A stretch of DNA of 64,000 nucleotides from Pyrocephalus nanus (lineage: Eukaryota; Chordata; Aves; Passeriformes; Tyrannidae), in assembly GCA_038380795.1 (NCBI GenBank), contig CM076260.1, positions 80,885,843 to 80,949,842 of the forward strand, given 5' to 3'. Positions 62,360-64,000 of the stretch are shown here, in pieces; the first letter of the stretch is position 1, and each line of letters begins with the position of its first letter. The notes under the pieces were generated by a model. It was not told the origin of the DNA and searched no databases. It worked only from the letters and a program-made list of their open reading frames with translations. The translations under genes and the position numbers were made by a program.

Positions 62360-63200
62360 TGTAACACTGCTCACTACTCTTATAACCTCTTTGCGAAAGG
62401 TATAAAAGCTTCTGTAACCTCTGTAAAATTAGTGTGGCCAGAATGTGATCTTAATAGAAGAATGAAATCCCTAATATCTGCCAAAATAAGCATGGCCAGA
62501 ATATATCCTACAATCATTTATATATTTGAAGCTGGAGGAAACATTGGTATCGCATGGCTTCCTCAGGTGTCAGGTTCAATAGGTACTTATTCATGTCTTA
62601 CTCCATTCAAGATATCAGGGCATTTATTAATCGCGCAGTTGTTTTCTGTATTTTTTTCAATAGCCAAGAGGTAATTAGGATTCATGGTGTGTGCTAATTA
62701 TTCTTGAAGCAGTGCTGGTCACTTGCTTATCTTGTCTCCCTAGCAAAATTGTCAGTTTGTTCCGCTGACCTGGCTGCCTCTCACATTCCCACCTTTCAGT
62801 CTGTAAGAATATAAAGGTAATTTTTTAAGCTGAGTTTATCCTGGAGGTTTTGTCAGATGGCCAGCAATTGTTCATGCAGGGAGGAATGATCCCTGTTTAG
62901 CCAATTGCGGACATTAAAGTGAAAGAACATTTTCCTTGAATTGCTGTGAGTATTTCTTCATCACAGTGGGTATTCATATTGCATTCATTGAATATGTGGA
63001 GCTGAATTCTCTGCTAGAGGTGCTTAGGAAACTCATTGCTGCCATGAGCAGCTTGGTGACTAAGCTGCTGTCAGTGAAGGCTATTAAACTATATGAAGCC
63101 TGGCACTTGGGCTTCCTGGAAATCAAATCAGGAGCTGTATCTGCAGTGCTGAATCACAGTCTTCACCTTGGTGACCTCAAAACTGTCCCAAGATGTAGTT
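62360..63200. promoter_or_regulatory. Weak candidate regulatory region
   Basis: No repeat text. It keeps several CpGs (about 62550, two at 62631-62634 in ATTAATCGCGCAG, about 62762, about 62908), and has TTTATTAATCGCGCAG, GAGGTAATTAGGATTCATGG at about 62669 and GTGCTAATTATTC near 62692. The 88-codon frame at 62936-63202 is leucine-rich and open, with one CpG-free sequence and no family; it is not called as a gene. This is weaker than the 40 kb block. Confidence 0.22.
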
Positions 63201-64000
63201 AAAAAGTATTTAGTAAAGTGGAATTTAAAAGATGGCATTAATCTCACCTCAAATTACAGAATTTGCTTATACATCTTCCAGTTACTGTTCATTACTTCTG
63301 TGGTTAGCAATGGCCTGGATCCTTTTCAAGAAAGGGAAACATTTGACTTGAGTTGGGGGAAAGAGGACAATGCTGAGAACAGTATTTAGATTCCTGGGAC
63401 TGCTGCTTGTGGTTAGTTGGTTTCTGGTGGTGTTTTGTTTTGGTTTTTTTGGGTGTATGTGGGGGGTTTAAATGATTTTCTTTTTTTTTTTTTTTTTTAA
63501 ATGGGAGATGAGATGGATTGAAAATTACATAATTGCAAATCCCATATTCCTAGAGTTTTTCTGATTGTAGCATATTTACCCTAAATCACAAATTTAGTAG
63601 GGCCAGTACATTTGCAAGAAACATAGTTTTAAATTATAATATTTAGAGCTGAATGAATTTTATTTATTGACAATCTTTTTCACCACAAAAGGTTTGGCAA
63701 TGCAGGATTGCTTTATGAATACGTGGTTATTTATCCAAATCACTTTATTTGGAGGGGAGAGGGAACATGCTAAAATACATGGCGGGGGGTGTGTGTCTCT
63801 TGTCTCTCCTATTCCAAAATATAGGCTGTGTCCCTCTGCCCCTTAGGCTATGTCCACAGTTTAGGATTTCTGAACTATCTTTCATCAGATATGTATGCAA
63901 TCCTTACATATATCTTCTTACACTGGGCTGCTTTGCAAAAAGTAGTCTCTATTATACTCTCAGTTATATGGACACAAATTAAACTTAAATGTGGTCATCT
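63201..64000. other. Unassigned DNA to window end, with T18 tract
   Basis: About 800 bp. It includes T18 at 63481-63498, preceded by TG/T-rich low-complexity sequence (63425-63480). No gene or repeat family was recognised. Confidence 0.45.

Overview
This 64 kb window looks like vertebrate nuclear DNA, most likely from a bird. It is AT-rich and CpG-poor, and no open frame resembles a conserved cellular protein. Every sequence I can place in a family is an avian or amniote transposable element: at least six recognisable CR1 LINE copies, three weaker and older CR1-like pieces, one probable MIR SINE, and two LTR pieces of the avian ERV-L-like type whose ends read like CCAC[A/C]ACA. No tRNA, rRNA, CRISPR, operon, phage or plasmid feature was seen. 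The species and the nearest gene cannot be named from the sequence alone. The window is either a gene desert or part of a very long intron.

Layout. Positions 1-15 kb are unassigned AT-rich DNA with a TG microsatellite (4.15 kb), a small CR1 tail (3.1 kb) and homopolymer runs. At 15.1-15.5 kb is a minus-strand CR1 end, followed at 16.5-17.1 kb by an LTR that carries five ~46-bp tandem modules. From 17 to 28.4 kb the DNA is mostly unassigned, with an old CR1 tail at 24.1 kb and two TAAT-rich blocks (18.4-18.8 and 28.0-28.4 kb) that look like conserved non-coding elements. A sharply bounded GC-rich but CpG-depleted block lies at 28.49-28.96 kb. Minus-strand CR1 tails lie at 32.4 and 37.4 kb. The best regulatory candidate is 40.0-41.5 kb, which keeps many CpGs and has paired GTTAAC sites and an octamer motif. 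An old CR1-like RT fragment lies at 42.5-42.9 kb and a plus-strand CR1 at 47.75-48.3 kb. From 54.5 to 59.3 kb there is a cluster of elements: MIR, old CR1, LTR, then two CR1 copies head to head, then facing T24 and A23 tracts. The last 4.7 kb is unassigned, with a weaker regulatory candidate at 62.4-63.2 kb.

No set of genes working together is visible. The only coding relics are dead CR1 reverse transcriptase pieces with stops and frameshifts. I did not find a new biological system. The points most worth checking are the CpG-retaining putative enhancer block at 40 kb, the GC-rich CpG-depleted block at 28.5 kb, and the nested/head-to-head retroelement cluster at 56-59 kb. All conservation claims are inferences from sequence texture, because no alignment could be run.
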